From Streptococcus infantis (GTDB taxonomy: Bacteria > Bacillota > Bacilli > Lactobacillales > Streptococcaceae): 44,838 nt of DNA. The stretch is taken from positions 1-44,838 of the forward strand of contig NZ_JAHZPU010000015.1 in assembly GCF_019929575.1 (NCBI RefSeq). Reading direction: 5' to 3'. A model generated the notes under the pieces. It saw nothing but the letters and a program-made list of their open reading frames with translations. It was not told where the DNA came from and searched no databases. Below are positions 23,850-32,934 of the stretch, piece by piece. Positions within the stretch are counted from its first letter, which is position 1, and each line of letters starts with the position of its first letter. The position numbers and the translations under genes are program-made.

Positions 23850-24563
23850 CTAAAGCGGACGTTTGTTAGGCATGCCAGCCTTACGTGGATATTTGTTTGG
23901 AGTTTCCTTTTTCTTCTCAACAATAGTAATGTAGCGAGGGTCTCCGTTAGGAAGTGTGTAACTGAGATTTTCTTCAACCTTACTAAAGAGAAGATTGAGG
24001 GCATTTTTAGCTTCAGTTAATTCCTCAGGTGCATTGCTAGCCTTGAGTGCAAGCAATTTTCCACCAACTTTTAAGTAGGGAATAGTCAACTCGGATAAGA
24101 CCTGCATACGGGCAACAGCACGAGCTGTAACAATATCAAACTGAGCACGGAAGTTCTTATCTTGGGCCAAGTCTTCGGCACGTCCATGATAGAAGTGAAC
24201 ATTTTCTAAACCTAGTTCTTGGGCTAATAGATTCAGAAAGTTGATTCGTTTATTGAGAGAGTCAATAATGGTTACATCTAGATGAGGATAGAGGATCTTC
24301 ATAGGAAGGCTAGGAAATCCTGCTCCAGCACCGATATCTAAGAGTTTAATAGGCTGGTTTTCAATCAATCCCTGTGTAATAGGAGCGATGGAATCATAGA
24401 AGTGTTTGAGATAGACTTCTTCCTTTTCTGTAATAGCAGTCAGGTTGATTTTTTCATTCCATTCAACCAAGAGTTCAAAATAACGCTCAAATTGAACTTT
24501 TTGCTGGTCAGAAAGAATAATATTTTGTTCAGCTAGCAAGTTATAAAATGTTTCTGGTTTCAT
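23850..24563 (-). CDS. rsmG: 16S rRNA (guanine-527 N7) methyltransferase RsmG
   Basis: SAM-dependent methyltransferase (GidB) that makes m7G527 in 16S rRNA; loss gives low-level streptomycin resistance in several bacteria. The SAM-binding motif is [17 protein letters not shown], followed by [11 protein letters not shown] and the [10 protein letters not shown] stretch. From ATG 24563 the protein is 237 residues, the usual family length. AAGGA lies seven bases upstream, and an upstream in-frame start at 24587 has no such site. Divergent from lemA. Confidence 0.95.
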   Translation of the reverse strand: MKPETFYNLLAEQNIILSDQQKVQFERYFELLVEWNEKINLTAITEKEEVYLKHFYDSIAPITQGLIENQPIKLLDIGAGAGFPSLPMKILYPHLDVTIIDSLNKRINFLNLLAQELGLENVHFYHGRAEDLAQDKNFRAQFDIVTARAVARMQVLSELTIPYLKVGGKLLALKASNAPEELTEAKNALNLLFSKVEENLSYTLPNGDPRYITIVEKKKETPNKYPRKAGMPNKRPL

Positions 24564-24590
24564 AGTAGTTTCCTTCTTTAGTATCATCTT

Positions 24591-24624
24591 ATTTTACCAC
24601 AAAAAGATGGAAATTTGATATACT
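24591..24624. promoter_or_regulatory. Overlapping divergent promoters of rsmG and lemA
   Basis: Minus strand: extended -10 TGGTAAAAT (24599-24591) for rsmG. Plus strand: TGATATACT (24617-24624 region) for lemA. The -35 area of one overlaps the -10 of the other, so the two transcripts may compete. Confidence 0.45.
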
Positions 24625-24654
24625 GGTACTAATCTAAAAGCAGAAAGGAATTAT

Positions 24655-25218
24655 ATGATGACTTGGATTATTCTTGGAGTTCTTGCTCTTATTGTTATTT
24701 TCGTAATTGTTAGTTATAACGGTTTAGTTAAAAATCGTATGCAAACAAAGGAGGCTTGGAGCCAAATTGATGTTCAGTTGAAACGTCGAAATGACCTCTT
24801 GCCAAACTTGATTGAGACTGTAAAAGGTTATGCCAAATATGAAGGTTCTACCCTTGAAAAGGTGGCAGAACTTCGCAATCAAGTTGCTGCAGCAACTTCA
24901 CCAGCTGAAGCTATGAAAGCTAGTGACGCCCTCACTCGTCAAGTTTCAGGTATTTTTGCAGTTGCAGAAAATTATCCAGACCTAAAAGCGAGTGGCAACT
25001 TTGCACAATTGCAAGAAGAGCTGACCAATACTGAAAATAAAATTTCTTACTCTCGCCAACTCTACAATAGTGTTGTTAGCAACTATAATGTTAAATTGGA
25101 GACTTTCCCAAGTAATCTAATTGCAGGACTTTTTGGTTTTAAAGTGGCTGATTTCCTTCAAACACCTGAAGAAGAAAAGGCAGTACCAAAGGTTGATTTT
25201 AGTGGTTTAGGTGACTAG
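24655..25218 (+). CDS. lemA: LemA family protein
   Basis: Membrane-anchored helical protein of 187 residues. One N-terminal transmembrane helix ([16 protein letters not shown]) is followed by the LemA signature [21 protein letters not shown] and [19 protein letters not shown], and a long helical bundle containing [12 protein letters not shown]. It forms a unit with htpX, whose start codon is one base after this stop. The pair is common and is thought to take part in envelope protein quality control; the function of LemA itself is not settled. AAAGGA serves ATG 24655 or 24658. Confidence 0.95.
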   Translation: MMTWIILGVLALIVIFVIVSYNGLVKNRMQTKEAWSQIDVQLKRRNDLLPNLIETVKGYAKYEGSTLEKVAELRNQVAAATSPAEAMKASDALTRQVSGIFAVAENYPDLKASGNFAQLQEELTNTENKISYSRQLYNSVVSNYNVKLETFPSNLIAGLFGFKVADFLQTPEEEKAVPKVDFSGLGD

Positions 25219-25219
25219 G

Positions 25220-26119
25220 ATGTTGTATGATCAAATCGCGAGTAATAAGCGAAGAACTTGGATTTTACTACTAGTATTCTTTTTACTTTTGGCTTTGGTT
25301 GGATATGCAGTTGGTTACCTCTTTATGCGGTCTGGTCTTGGTGGCTTAGTTATCGCTCTGATTATCGGCTTTATCTATGCCTTGTCCATGATTTTTCAAT
25401 CAACAGAGATAGTCATGAGCATGAATGGTGCGCGTGAGGTGAATGAGCAGACCGCACCAACTCTTTATCATGTTGTTGAAGATATGGCTATGGTGGCGCA
25501 AATTCCTATGCCACGTGTCTTTATCATCGATGATGCCAGCTTAAATGCCTTTGCCACAGGCTCAAATCCTCAAAATGCAGCTGTAGCCGCAACTTCAGGA
25601 CTCTTAGCGGTTATGAATCGTGAAGAGTTAGAAGCGGTTATAGGCCATGAAGTCAGTCACATTCGTAACTATGATATTCGGATTTCTACTATTGCGGTTG
25701 CCCTTGCCAGTGTCATTACACTTCTATCAAGTATGGCTGGACGCATGATGTGGTGGGGTGGTGCAGGCCGTGGTCGTAGAAGTGATGACCGTGATAGTGG
25801 TGGACTTGAAATTATTATGCTAGTTGTTTCCCTCCTAGCAATTGTTTTGGCTCCCCTAGCAGCAACTTTGGTACAACTAGCCATCTCTCGTCAACGAGAA
25901 TTTTTAGCAGATGCTTCCAGTGTAGAGTTGACTCGTAATCCTCAAGGGATGATTAATGCTCTACGTAAGTTGGACAATAGTAAACCCATGAGCCATCATG
26001 TAGATGATGCTAGCAGTGCACTTTACATCAACGATCCTCAAAAACGAGGTGGGTTACAAAAACTCTTTTATACCCATCCGCCAATCTCAGAACGGATTGA
26101 GCGTTTGAAACATATGTAA
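25220..26119 (+). CDS. htpX: Membrane zinc metalloprotease HtpX
   Basis: M48-family integral membrane protease for misfolded membrane proteins. 299 residues from ATG 25220, the normal length. Two N-terminal hydrophobic segments, then the catalytic HExxH at His143-Glu-Val-Ser-His147 (VIGHEVSH). The third zinc ligand is the Glu in [10 protein letters not shown] third/fourth hydrophobic region lies between them ([16 protein letters not shown]). The in-frame GTG at 25211 overlaps the end of lemA and is less likely. Ends at a two-way terminator. Confidence 0.95.
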   Translation: MLYDQIASNKRRTWILLLVFFLLLALVGYAVGYLFMRSGLGGLVIALIIGFIYALSMIFQSTEIVMSMNGAREVNEQTAPTLYHVVEDMAMVAQIPMPRVFIIDDASLNAFATGSNPQNAAVAATSGLLAVMNREELEAVIGHEVSHIRNYDIRISTIAVALASVITLLSSMAGRMMWWGGAGRGRRSDDRDSGGLEIIMLVVSLLAIVLAPLAATLVQLAISRQREFLADASSVELTRNPQGMINALRKLDNSKPMSHHVDDASSALYINDPQKRGGLQKLFYTHPPISERIERLKHM

Positions 26120-26122
26120 AAG

Positions 26123-26149
26123 AATCCAGAGATTTTCCTCTGGATTTTT
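26123..26149. terminator. Bidirectional terminator between htpX and the ABC-F gene
   Basis: Perfect nine-base stem AATCCAGAG / CTCTGGATT with loop ATTTTC, then T to 26149. It lies between convergent genes. Confidence 0.85.
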
Positions 26150-26163
26150 GAGATTTTCTACAT

Positions 26164-26829
26164 TTATAAATCCTGTAGATCAACGACTTCCAAACCATGT
26201 TCTGTCAAACGATAGATATTCGTACAGACTTCTTTTAAGAAACGTCGATCATGCGAAACAGTGATGAGGCCCCCAGGGTAATTGGCAAAGAGTTTTCTGA
26301 TTTCGGGTTGAGAAGTTGGAGAAAAGTTTCGTGTGGGTTCATCCAGAAGGAGAAAGTTTGGTTTTCGCAGAACTAAATTCAAAAGAAGGAGTTTGCCTTG
26401 TTGACCTCCAGATAAAGAGTGAATCTTGTGGTGCATCTCTGGATAACTGAAATTGAGACTGGCTAGGAAGGATTGAATTTTCTGTATTTCCTCTTTATTT
26501 CCAGTTTGGCTGAGAAATTCTACTGGGGATAGATCCAATTGCAGTGTTTCTTGGTAATTTTGTGGCATAAATCCAAGTGAAATCTCACTTTTGCCACTTA
26601 GTAGTTGCTGCAACTTGGCTAACAGAGTCGATTTGCCAACACCATTTGGTCCGATGATACCGATTTTATCTTGACCCCAAACAGTTAGTTGGAGTTTTTG
26701 AGACAAAATTCGTTGGCCAATGGATAAAGTCTCCTTTTCCAGTCGAAGTAAGACTTTAGAAGCTGCTAATGGCTCTATATCTGAAAAGAAAAGTTGGATT
26801 TCTTCCTCTTCAAGTGGCTTTTGGGTCAT
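26164..26829 (-). CDS. ABC-F ATPase, C-terminal half (second nucleotide-binding domain)
   Basis: 221 residues that hold the second ATPase domain of an ABC-F translation factor: Walker A GPNGVGKST, signature LSGGQQGK, Walker B FLLLDEPTRNFSP, switch histidine in TVSHDRRFL. Its ATG overlaps the stop of the N-terminal half as ATGA, and no ribosome site precedes it. Joined, the halves would total about 508 residues, a normal ABC-F length. The second frame is displaced as after a one-base deletion. Either the gene is frameshifted in this strain, or the two halves are made separately by termination-reinitiation. The DEPTRNFSP variant of Walker B is seen in some resistance-type ABC-F proteins. Confidence 0.85.
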   Translation of the reverse strand: MTQKPLEEEEIQLFFSDIEPLAASKVLLRLEKETLSIGQRILSQKLQLTVWGQDKIGIIGPNGVGKSTLLAKLQQLLSGKSEISLGFMPQNYQETLQLDLSPVEFLSQTGNKEEIQKIQSFLASLNFSYPEMHHKIHSLSGGQQGKLLLLNLVLRKPNFLLLDEPTRNFSPTSQPEIRKLFANYPGGLITVSHDRRFLKEVCTNIYRLTEHGLEVVDLQDL

Positions 26830-27689
26830 GGACTGAGCTGTTTTTCATAGCGTTTTTCTTGAGAAAGAACATTTTTCATCTTTTTAGCCAGTAGTCGTCC
26901 GGCAGTACTATCTTTGGTATTGCGAAGTGCAGTTTCTACCTTTTGCTTGACTCGGCGATGCTTTTCTATGGCTTTATCATAGGATCGTTGGTCGTTGTCA
27001 GCTTGCTGGCTCTGTCTGGCAAAGTTAGCCTTCCTTTGGGCACTATAGCGATCATAATCTAAGTGCTCGACTAGGGTTTCAGCTTCCTTTCGATGCTTGA
27101 CCAGTCGCAAGTGGATAATGGTGTCTGCAGTTTGAGAGAGGAAGTCTTCATCATGAGAAATGAAAATAACGGTCTGCCTGATCTTCTGAATCTGAATTTT
27201 TAGCCAATCAACTGTCTCAAGATCTAGGTCATTTGAAGGTTCATCTAAAAATAGAATCTCAAAGGGTTTGGATAATTCATGGATGAGCTGAATTTTCAAA
27301 GCTTCGCCACCCGATAGGCTACCAATCTCTTGATCACTAGCAAAACGACTGCTATCAAATTGCAATTCCTCAGCCAAACGATAGAGAATACTGAAGTCCA
27401 AATCAGCAGACTCTAAAAAGAAGTAGTCCTGTAGAGATTTTTTCTTCAATTTTTCAGGGAGATGTTGGGGAATGTAGGCCAAGGACTGAAGGTCAGACTG
27501 GATTTCTCCACTGATTGAGAAATCAGCTAATCTTTCGCCCATTAAAGTTTTAAGTAAGGTTGATTTTCCATTTCCTTCTTCGCCGATAATAGCGACCTTT
27601 TCTCCGTCTTGGATAGTAATATTTAAATCGGAAATAAGGTCTCGTAGGTCTTTATTTTGTGTTATAGTTAGATGATTAATTTTTATCAT
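26826..27689 (-). CDS. ABC-F ATPase, N-terminal half (first nucleotide-binding domain and linker)
   Basis: 287 residues carrying domain 1 of an ABC-F protein: Walker A GEEGNGKST, signature LSGGEALK, Walker B ILFLDEPSNDLDLE, and the switch in FISHDEDFL. After it come the charged helical linker (P-site tRNA interaction motif region, AIEKHRRVKQKVETALRN) and KKMKNVLSQEKRYEKQ, where the frame ends. ABC-F proteins act on the ribosome and are not transporters. AAAGGG precedes ATG 27689. A long leader with a very short ORF and a terminator (27721-27905) suggests antibiotic-sensing attenuation. Confidence 0.87.
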   Translation of the reverse strand: MIKINHLTITQNKDLRDLISDLNITIQDGEKVAIIGEEGNGKSTLLKTLMGERLADFSISGEIQSDLQSLAYIPQHLPEKLKKKSLQDYFFLESADLDFSILYRLAEELQFDSSRFASDQEIGSLSGGEALKIQLIHELSKPFEILFLDEPSNDLDLETVDWLKIQIQKIRQTVIFISHDEDFLSQTADTIIHLRLVKHRKEAETLVEHLDYDRYSAQRKANFARQSQQADNDQRSYDKAIEKHRRVKQKVETALRNTKDSTAGRLLAKKMKNVLSQEKRYEKQLSP

Positions 27690-27720
27690 ATCATTGCCCT
27701 TTCTAAATTTGGATAATACA

Positions 27721-27750
27721 TAACAAAAGCTCTACTTTACCTAGTAGAGC
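27721..27750 (-). terminator. Leader terminator upstream of the ABC-F gene
   Basis: Minus strand: GCTCTACT / AGTAGAGC stem (27750-27729, loop of six) followed by TTTTGTT. It lies between the promoter at 27912-27940 and the gene at 27689, so it must act as an attenuator if the gene is expressed from that promoter. Confidence 0.75.
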
Positions 27751-27905
27751 CAATTGTCTATGTCAAAAAATCCTCTTTTAAAAGGGCTGCAAAAAGCAGC
27801 AGAAAAAAGAGCACACAAAAAGAGACAGAAACAAGATCTACTAAATAAAGGTTCTTTATTTGATAGACTTAGTTGTTCATGTCTCCCTTACCTCCGAAAA
27901 TTATT
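27751..27905 (-). promoter_or_regulatory. Attenuator-type leader of the ABC-F gene
   Basis: Predicted mRNA leader. From its 5' end it contains a strong ribosome site (GGAGG 27895-27891 and AAGGGAG), a three-codon ORF ATG AAC AAC TAA (27880-27869), a hairpin around AAATAAAG / CTTTATTT (27863-27846 region), a GCTGC / GCAGC hairpin (27800-27786), and the terminator at 27750-27721. This resembles ribosome-stalling leaders of resistance ABC-F genes. Function is inferred. Confidence 0.55.
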
Positions 27906-27911
27906 ATGTTT

Positions 27912-27940
27912 ATTTTATACCTTTTGGAACACTTTGTCAA
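27912..27940 (-). promoter_or_regulatory. Promoter of the ABC-F leader
   Basis: Minus strand: perfect TTGACA (27940-27935), 17-bp spacer, TAAAAT (27917-27912). It starts inside the plus-strand shadow frame and just downstream of the 109-residue gene. Confidence 0.75.
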
Positions 27941-27964
27941 AAGAAATGAGAAATTCAAATCTTT

Positions 27965-28294
27965 CTAGAAACCAAAAACGGGTCCATAGAGAGTCAAAAC
28001 GTGTTTGACTTGATCGTAGTGGAATTTGTCATAGTTTCGCCAAGCTGTGCGAGCTTCTTCATTGAGTTTAAGGGTGCCAAGTCCAATCAAGAGACTGGTA
28101 CTTTGGTAAAATTTCTCCAGATCAATTAAGATAGAGTTATCTAGTTTCTCTGTCTTTTTAAGTTGTTTGAGTAGCTCGTCAATATTTTGCTGCAAGAGTA
28201 TATCATCAGGCAATCCTTGTTTGCAGGTCTGGTAAGCTTTGTTTAACTCGGAAATGAGTTGATAAGCTTCTAAGATTAGTTCTTTGTCTTCCAT
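27965..28294 (-). CDS. Small helical cytoplasmic protein, unknown function
   Basis: 109 residues, predicted all-alpha, no membrane segment or signal peptide. It has acidic/basic amphipathic helices (ELILEAYQLISELNKAY, IDELLKQLKKTEKLDN) and a C-terminus YGPVFGF. The size and helical layout are reminiscent of bacteriocin-immunity proteins (four-helix bundles), but I see no diagnostic motif and do not assert that role. AAAGGAGGA (28310-28302) is seven bases before ATG 28294, and a promoter lies at 28331-28359. The ABC-F promoter begins just inside its 3' side. Confidence 0.82.
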   Translation of the reverse strand: MEDKELILEAYQLISELNKAYQTCKQGLPDDILLQQNIDELLKQLKKTEKLDNSILIDLEKFYQSTSLLIGLGTLKLNEEARTAWRNYDKFHYDQVKHVLTLYGPVFGF

Positions 28295-28330
28295 ATGAGC
28301 GTCCTCCTTTGCTCATGTATTGATGTCTAT

Positions 28331-28359
28331 AGTATAGCACCAAAAACAAAAAATGTCAT
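28331..28359 (-). promoter_or_regulatory. Promoter of the 109-residue protein gene
   Basis: Minus strand: ATGACA (28359-28354), 17-bp spacer, TATACT (28336-28331). Confidence 0.6.
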
Positions 28360-28390
28360 AGTAAATATATCAAAAAATCAATCATATAAA

Positions 28391-28430
28391 ACAAAAAGGA
28401 TTTAGCTCTATCAATAACAGAACTAAACCC
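28391..28430 (-). terminator. Minus-strand terminator-like hairpin in a gene-poor gap
   Basis: Read on the minus strand, GGGTTTAGTTCT and AGAGCTAAATCC pair over 12 bases using G-U wobbles, followed by TTTTTGT. On the plus strand the same wobbles become A-C mismatches, so it acts for a minus-strand transcript arriving from 28431-28960. That stretch has no clear gene, only a possible 22-codon hydrophobic ORF at 28509-28577. Confidence 0.6.
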
Positions 28431-28925
28431 TTAGAAGCAATAGATTTTTAAGGATTTGAATTTTGATAGTCAATCAGCAATCAGTTTTTCTAATTTCCAG
28501 ATGCTGAATCAAAATGAAATGGTAAGGAGTATTAGGAAAATAAGGAAAGTGGTGCCATCGACCAAACTATTATTCATGCCACACAATCCTTTCGCTAGAT
28601 AGTGAACTAGGGGGTATAAGATACACTGTATAAGGGTGACTGTTTTCTATTTAATGACGGTTAATCATACTGCAGAGCTGGCTACAGTATACTCCTTTCT
28701 ACTTTATCTTTCCTGTCTTCATTATTGTCTTTTGAATATCGGAATTCAATTATTGATAGGTAAAAGTAGAGTTAGGAAGTTCATATTCCTACTAGTTCTC
28801 TGAATCATTTTTAAATTTTCTATCTCACAATTTTAGTTACTTTGATAGAAAAATACCTACATTTGTAATGATAAACTCTGACTTTTAAATTCAAAGTTTG
28901 GAAGGCTTACTTCTAGCATTTTCAT
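28431..28925. other. About 500-bp AT-rich stretch without a supported gene
   Basis: All frames on both strands are broken by stops. I recognise no RNA family here. The only items of note are the terminator-like hairpin on its left flank, a short hydrophobic ORF on the minus strand (28509-28577), and the yceD promoter on its right. It may be a decayed gene remnant. Confidence 0.5.
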
Positions 28926-28933
28926 GGTATAAT
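28926..28933 (+). promoter_or_regulatory. Extended -10 promoter of yceD-nth
   Basis: TGGTATAAT with the TATAAT at 28928-28933, 28 bases before the yceD start. No good -35. Confidence 0.6.
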
Positions 28934-28961
28934 CAAGATAGTAAATCTTTATGGAGGAAGT

Positions 28962-29504
28962 ATGAAATTAAATATTCAAGAAATCCGTAAGCAGCCTGAA
29001 GGCTTGCACTTTGAGCAGACTTTAGACTTAGCAGCTGACTTGCGTGCCCGTAATCAAGAAATTTTAGATGTAAAAGATATTGTTACGGTAGGGAAAGTTC
29101 AGTACGAAGACCGTATGTTTTTCCTAGACTATCAGTTATCTTATACAATTGTCCTAGCCTCTAGTCGTAGCATGGAACCGGTAGAATTGAAAGAGTCTTA
29201 TCCAGTAACGGAAATCTTTATGGAAGGTGCTACCAATCAACTGGACCAAGAAGTTCTAGATGATGACTTGGTTTTACCGATTGAAAATGGGGAAATCGAC
29301 CTGGCTGAAAGTGTCTCAGATAATATCTTGCTCAATATTCCTATCAAAGTCCTAACAGCTGAGGAAGAAGCTGGTCAGGGATTTGTTTCTGGAAATGACT
29401 GGCAAATCATGTCTGAGGAAGAGTATCAAGCCCAACAGGCAGTAAAGAAAGAAGAAAATAGTCCTTTTGCAGGTTTGCAAGGACTGTTTGACGGAGACGA
29501 ATAG
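28962..29504 (+). CDS. yceD: DUF177 / YceD family protein
   Basis: 180-residue acidic protein of the YceD (DUF177) family. The family core is seen in VTVGKVQYEDRMFFLDYQ and, later, DLAESVSDNILLNIPIKV with an acidic C-terminus. In many bacteria the family is linked to large-subunit ribosome or rRNA function and is encoded next to rpmF; here it is next to nth instead, an arrangement seen in streptococci. GGAGG at 28953-28957 supports ATG 28962. Its stop is directly followed by the nth start. Confidence 0.9.
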   Translation: MKLNIQEIRKQPEGLHFEQTLDLAADLRARNQEILDVKDIVTVGKVQYEDRMFFLDYQLSYTIVLASSRSMEPVELKESYPVTEIFMEGATNQLDQEVLDDDLVLPIENGEIDLAESVSDNILLNIPIKVLTAEEEAGQGFVSGNDWQIMSEEEYQAQQAVKKEENSPFAGLQGLFDGDE

Positions 29505-30134
29505 ATGGTTTTATCCAAGAAACGTGCCCGTCATGTCATTGAGGAAATCATTGCTCTTTTTCCAGATGCAAAACCAAGTCTAGATTTTCGTAATCATTTT
29601 GAACTTCTGGTTGCTGTTATGCTGTCTGCTCAGACGACAGATGCGGCAGTCAACAAGGCTACCCCTGGCCTTTTTGCAGCTTTTCCAACCCCACAAACCA
29701 TGGCAGATGCAAGTGAGAGTGAGATTGCCTCGTATATTTCTCGCCTAGGCCTTTATCGCAATAAGGCTAAATTCCTCAAAAAATGTGCCCAGCAACTACT
29801 GGATGATTTTGACGGTCAAGTTCCTCAGACAAGGGAAGAATTAGTGAGTTTAGCAGGAGTAGGGCGTAAAACAGCTAATGTAGTCATGAGCGTGGGATTC
29901 GGTATTCCGGCCTTTGCAGTAGATACCCACGTTGAACGAATCTGTAAACACCATGATATTGTTAAAAAATCAGCTACGCCCCTTGAAGTCGAAAAACGTG
30001 TCATGGATGTTTTGCCACCAGAAGAATGGCTAGCAGCTCATCAAGCCATGATTTACTTTGGTAGGGCCATCTGCCATCCGAAAAATCCAGAATGCGAACA
30101 CTATCCACAGTTATACGATTTTAGTTCGTTATAA
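29505..30134 (+). CDS. nth: Endonuclease III, apparently without the iron-sulfur cluster
   Basis: DNA glycosylase/AP lyase for oxidised pyrimidines, 209 residues. The helix-hairpin-helix is LAGVGRKTANVV with catalytic Lys122, and the catalytic Asp140 is in VDTHVERIC. The usual cluster ligands C-x6-C-x2-C-x5-C are incomplete: Cys190 and Cys197 are present (CHPKNPEC), but the third position is Tyr (EHY) and the fourth is missing, because the protein ends 12 residues later. The enzyme probably folds without the cluster. The start abuts the yceD stop (TAGATG), so the two are coupled. Confidence 0.93.
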   Translation: MVLSKKRARHVIEEIIALFPDAKPSLDFRNHFELLVAVMLSAQTTDAAVNKATPGLFAAFPTPQTMADASESEIASYISRLGLYRNKAKFLKKCAQQLLDDFDGQVPQTREELVSLAGVGRKTANVVMSVGFGIPAFAVDTHVERICKHHDIVKKSATPLEVEKRVMDVLPPEEWLAAHQAMIYFGRAICHPKNPECEHYPQLYDFSSL

Positions 30135-30156
30135 AATTGATTTCATGTGTTTTTTC

Positions 30157-30185
30157 TTGCATCGATTCCTACTTTGTGATATAGT
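30157..30185 (+). promoter_or_regulatory. Promoter of the pyrR-pyrB-carA operon
   Basis: TTGCAT (30157-30162), 17-bp spacer, TATAGT (30180-30185). Confidence 0.75.
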
Positions 30186-30204
30186 AGTAGCAATCAAATA
30201 TTCC

Positions 30205-30864
<660 letters not shown>

Positions 30865-30881
30865 TAGCTAAAGGAGTAGCC

Positions 30882-31805
30882 ATGTCAGAAAATCAACAAG
30901 CACTGAAACATGTTGTGTCCATGGAAGATCTCACTGTAGAACAAGTCATAAAATTGATCAAACGCGGGATCGAATTTAAAAATGGAGCAAAAGCGTCTTA
31001 CGAGGACCAACACATCGTCTCTAATCTCTTCTTTGAGAGTTCGACTCGTACCCACAAATCTTTTGAAGTAGCAGAGATTAAACTGGGACTTCACCTACTG
31101 GACTTCGATGTAAAAACAAGTTCAGTCAACAAGGGTGAAACACTCTACGATACAATTTTGACCTTGTCAGCCTTGGGAGTAGATGCCTGTGTCATCCGAC
31201 ATCCAGAGGTGGATTACTACAGAGAGTTGATCGATAGTCCGACGATTACGACTTCAATTATCAATGGTGGGGATGGTTCGGGTCAACACCCAAGCCAGAG
31301 TTTGCTTGATTTAATGACGATTTATGAAGAATTTGGACACTTCGAAGGACTCAAGGTAGCAATTGCTGGTGACCTAGATCATTCGCGTGTGGCTAAATCC
31401 AATATGCAAATCTTAAAACGCTTAGGAGCAGAACTCTACTTTGCAGGCCCTGAGGAATGGAGAAGTCAAGAGTTTGCAGACTATGGAAAGTTTGTAAATA
31501 TTGATGAAATTATTGATCAAGTTGATGTCATGATGTTTCTCCGTGTTCAACATGAGCGTCATGAAAGTGGAACAGTCTTTTCAAAAGAGGGCTATCATGC
31601 TCAGCATGGTTTGACTCAAGAACGTTATGATCGCTTGAAAGATAAAGCTATTCTGATGCATCCTGCTCCTGTAAACCGCGATGTTGAAATTGCTGATCAC
31701 TTGGTCGAAGCACCAAAATCACGTATTGTTCAACAAATGACCAATGGTGTCTTTGTCAGAATGGCAATTTTAGAATCTGTATTGACTTATAGAAACGCAA
31801 AATAG
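30882..31805 (+). CDS. pyrB: Aspartate carbamoyltransferase catalytic chain
   Basis: Joins carbamoyl phosphate and aspartate to carbamoyl aspartate, the second step of pyrimidine synthesis. 307 residues. The carbamoyl-phosphate loop is [13 protein letters not shown] (S-T-R-T), and the aspartate side has HPAPVNRD. No regulatory chain gene is present, as is usual for Gram-positive PyrB. AAAGGAG precedes ATG 30882. Followed after 49 bp by carA; that gap contains a small GACGC / GCGTC hairpin. Confidence 0.96.
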   Translation: MSENQQALKHVVSMEDLTVEQVIKLIKRGIEFKNGAKASYEDQHIVSNLFFESSTRTHKSFEVAEIKLGLHLLDFDVKTSSVNKGETLYDTILTLSALGVDACVIRHPEVDYYRELIDSPTITTSIINGGDGSGQHPSQSLLDLMTIYEEFGHFEGLKVAIAGDLDHSRVAKSNMQILKRLGAELYFAGPEEWRSQEFADYGKFVNIDEIIDQVDVMMFLRVQHERHESGTVFSKEGYHAQHGLTQERYDRLKDKAILMHPAPVNRDVEIADHLVEAPKSRIVQQMTNGVFVRMAILESVLTYRNAK

Positions 31806-31854
31806 AACACAAAACGTTAAAAGACGCCAGCGAGCGTCCACGAGAGGTGAATTT

Positions 31855-32934
31855 ATGACTAAACGACTTCTAGTTTTAGAAGATGGAACAATTTTTGAAG
31901 GAAAAGCCTTTGGGGCTGATATCGATGTAACTGGTGAAATCGTCTTTAATACAGGGATGACTGGCTACCAAGAATCCATTACAGACCAGTCTTACAATGG
32001 GCAAATCCTAACCTTTACTTATCCCTTGGTTGGAAATTATGGGATTAACCGTGATGACTACGAGTCTATCATTCCAACCTGTAAAGGTGTAGTGGTATTT
32101 GAAGAAGCTCGTAGAGCTAGTAACTGGCGCAACCAGATGACGCTGGATGAATTTTTGAAGTCTAAGAAAATCCCTGGTATTTCAGGTATTGATACACGCG
32201 CTTTGACAAAAATCATTCGCAAACATGGGACTATGAGAGCGACTCTGACACATGTGGGAGATAGTATCGATCACATCACAGATCAGCTTCAAGCAACCGT
32301 TCTTCCAATTGATAATATCAAACAGGTTTCAACAAAAACTGCTTACCCAGCTCCAGGAGTAGGTTTAAGTGTGGTACTCGTTGACTTTGGCCTCAAGCAT
32401 TCAATCTTAAGAGAATTGTCTAAGAGAGATTGTAATGTAACGGTCGTTCCTTATACTACAACGGCAGAGGAAATCCTTCACCTAAACCCAGACGGGGTTA
32501 TGTTATCAAATGGACCGGGAAATCCAGAAGATGTACCAGAAGCACTCGATATGATTCGTGGTATTCTTGGCAAGATTCCTATCTTTGGTATTTGTATGGG
32601 ACACCAGCTCTTCGCTATGGCTAATGGTGCCAAGACCTATAAGATGAAATTTGGTCACCGTGGTTTTAACCATGCGGTACGTGAAATCGCAACAGGGCGC
32701 GTGGACTTTACTAGTCAAAACCATGGATATGCAGTGAGTCGTGAAGATTTTCCAGAACATTTGATGATTACTCACGAAGAGATTAATGACAAGTCTGTCG
32801 AAGGTGTTCGTCACAGATATCAGCCAGGTTTCTCTGTGCAATTCCACCCAGATGCTGCGCCAGGTCCTCATGACGCAAGCTATCTATTTGACGAGTTTAT
32901 CGAGATGATGGAAGCTTTTAAACAAGCAAACTAA
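31855..32934 (+). CDS. carA: Carbamoyl-phosphate synthase small (glutaminase) subunit
   Basis: Glutamine amidotransferase subunit, 359 residues, feeding ammonia to CarB. N-terminal small-subunit domain, then a class I GATase with nucleophile Cys247 (GICMGHQ) and His331 in [13 protein letters not shown]. The third triad residue is Asp333, where most CarA proteins have Glu (HPE). GAGAGG precedes ATG 31855. A 311-bp structured gap separates it from carB, unusual for subunits needed in equal amounts. Confidence 0.96.
   Translation: MTKRLLVLEDGTIFEGKAFGADIDVTGEIVFNTGMTGYQESITDQSYNGQILTFTYPLVGNYGINRDDYESIIPTCKGVVVFEEARRASNWRNQMTLDEFLKSKKIPGISGIDTRALTKIIRKHGTMRATLTHVGDSIDHITDQLQATVLPIDNIKQVSTKTAYPAPGVGLSVVLVDFGLKHSILRELSKRDCNVTVVPYTTTAEEILHLNPDGVMLSNGPGNPEDVPEALDMIRGILGKIPIFGICMGHQLFAMANGAKTYKMKFGHRGFNHAVREIATGRVDFTSQNHGYAVSREDFPEHLMITHEEINDKSVEGVRHRYQPGFSVQFHPDAAPGPHDASYLFDEFIEMMEAFKQAN

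Noticed and set aside
27754..28008. 84-codon plus-strand ORF beginning MSMSKNPLLKGLQ
   Set aside because: It lies exactly on the minus-strand ABC-F promoter, short ORF and hairpins, has no ribosome site, and its lysine-rich translation follows from the A-rich complement of the leader.
28501..28602. 33-codon plus-strand ORF (MLNQNEMVRS...)
   Set aside because: No ribosome site or promoter, no recognisable features; it overlaps the hydrophobic minus-strand candidate and may be chance.
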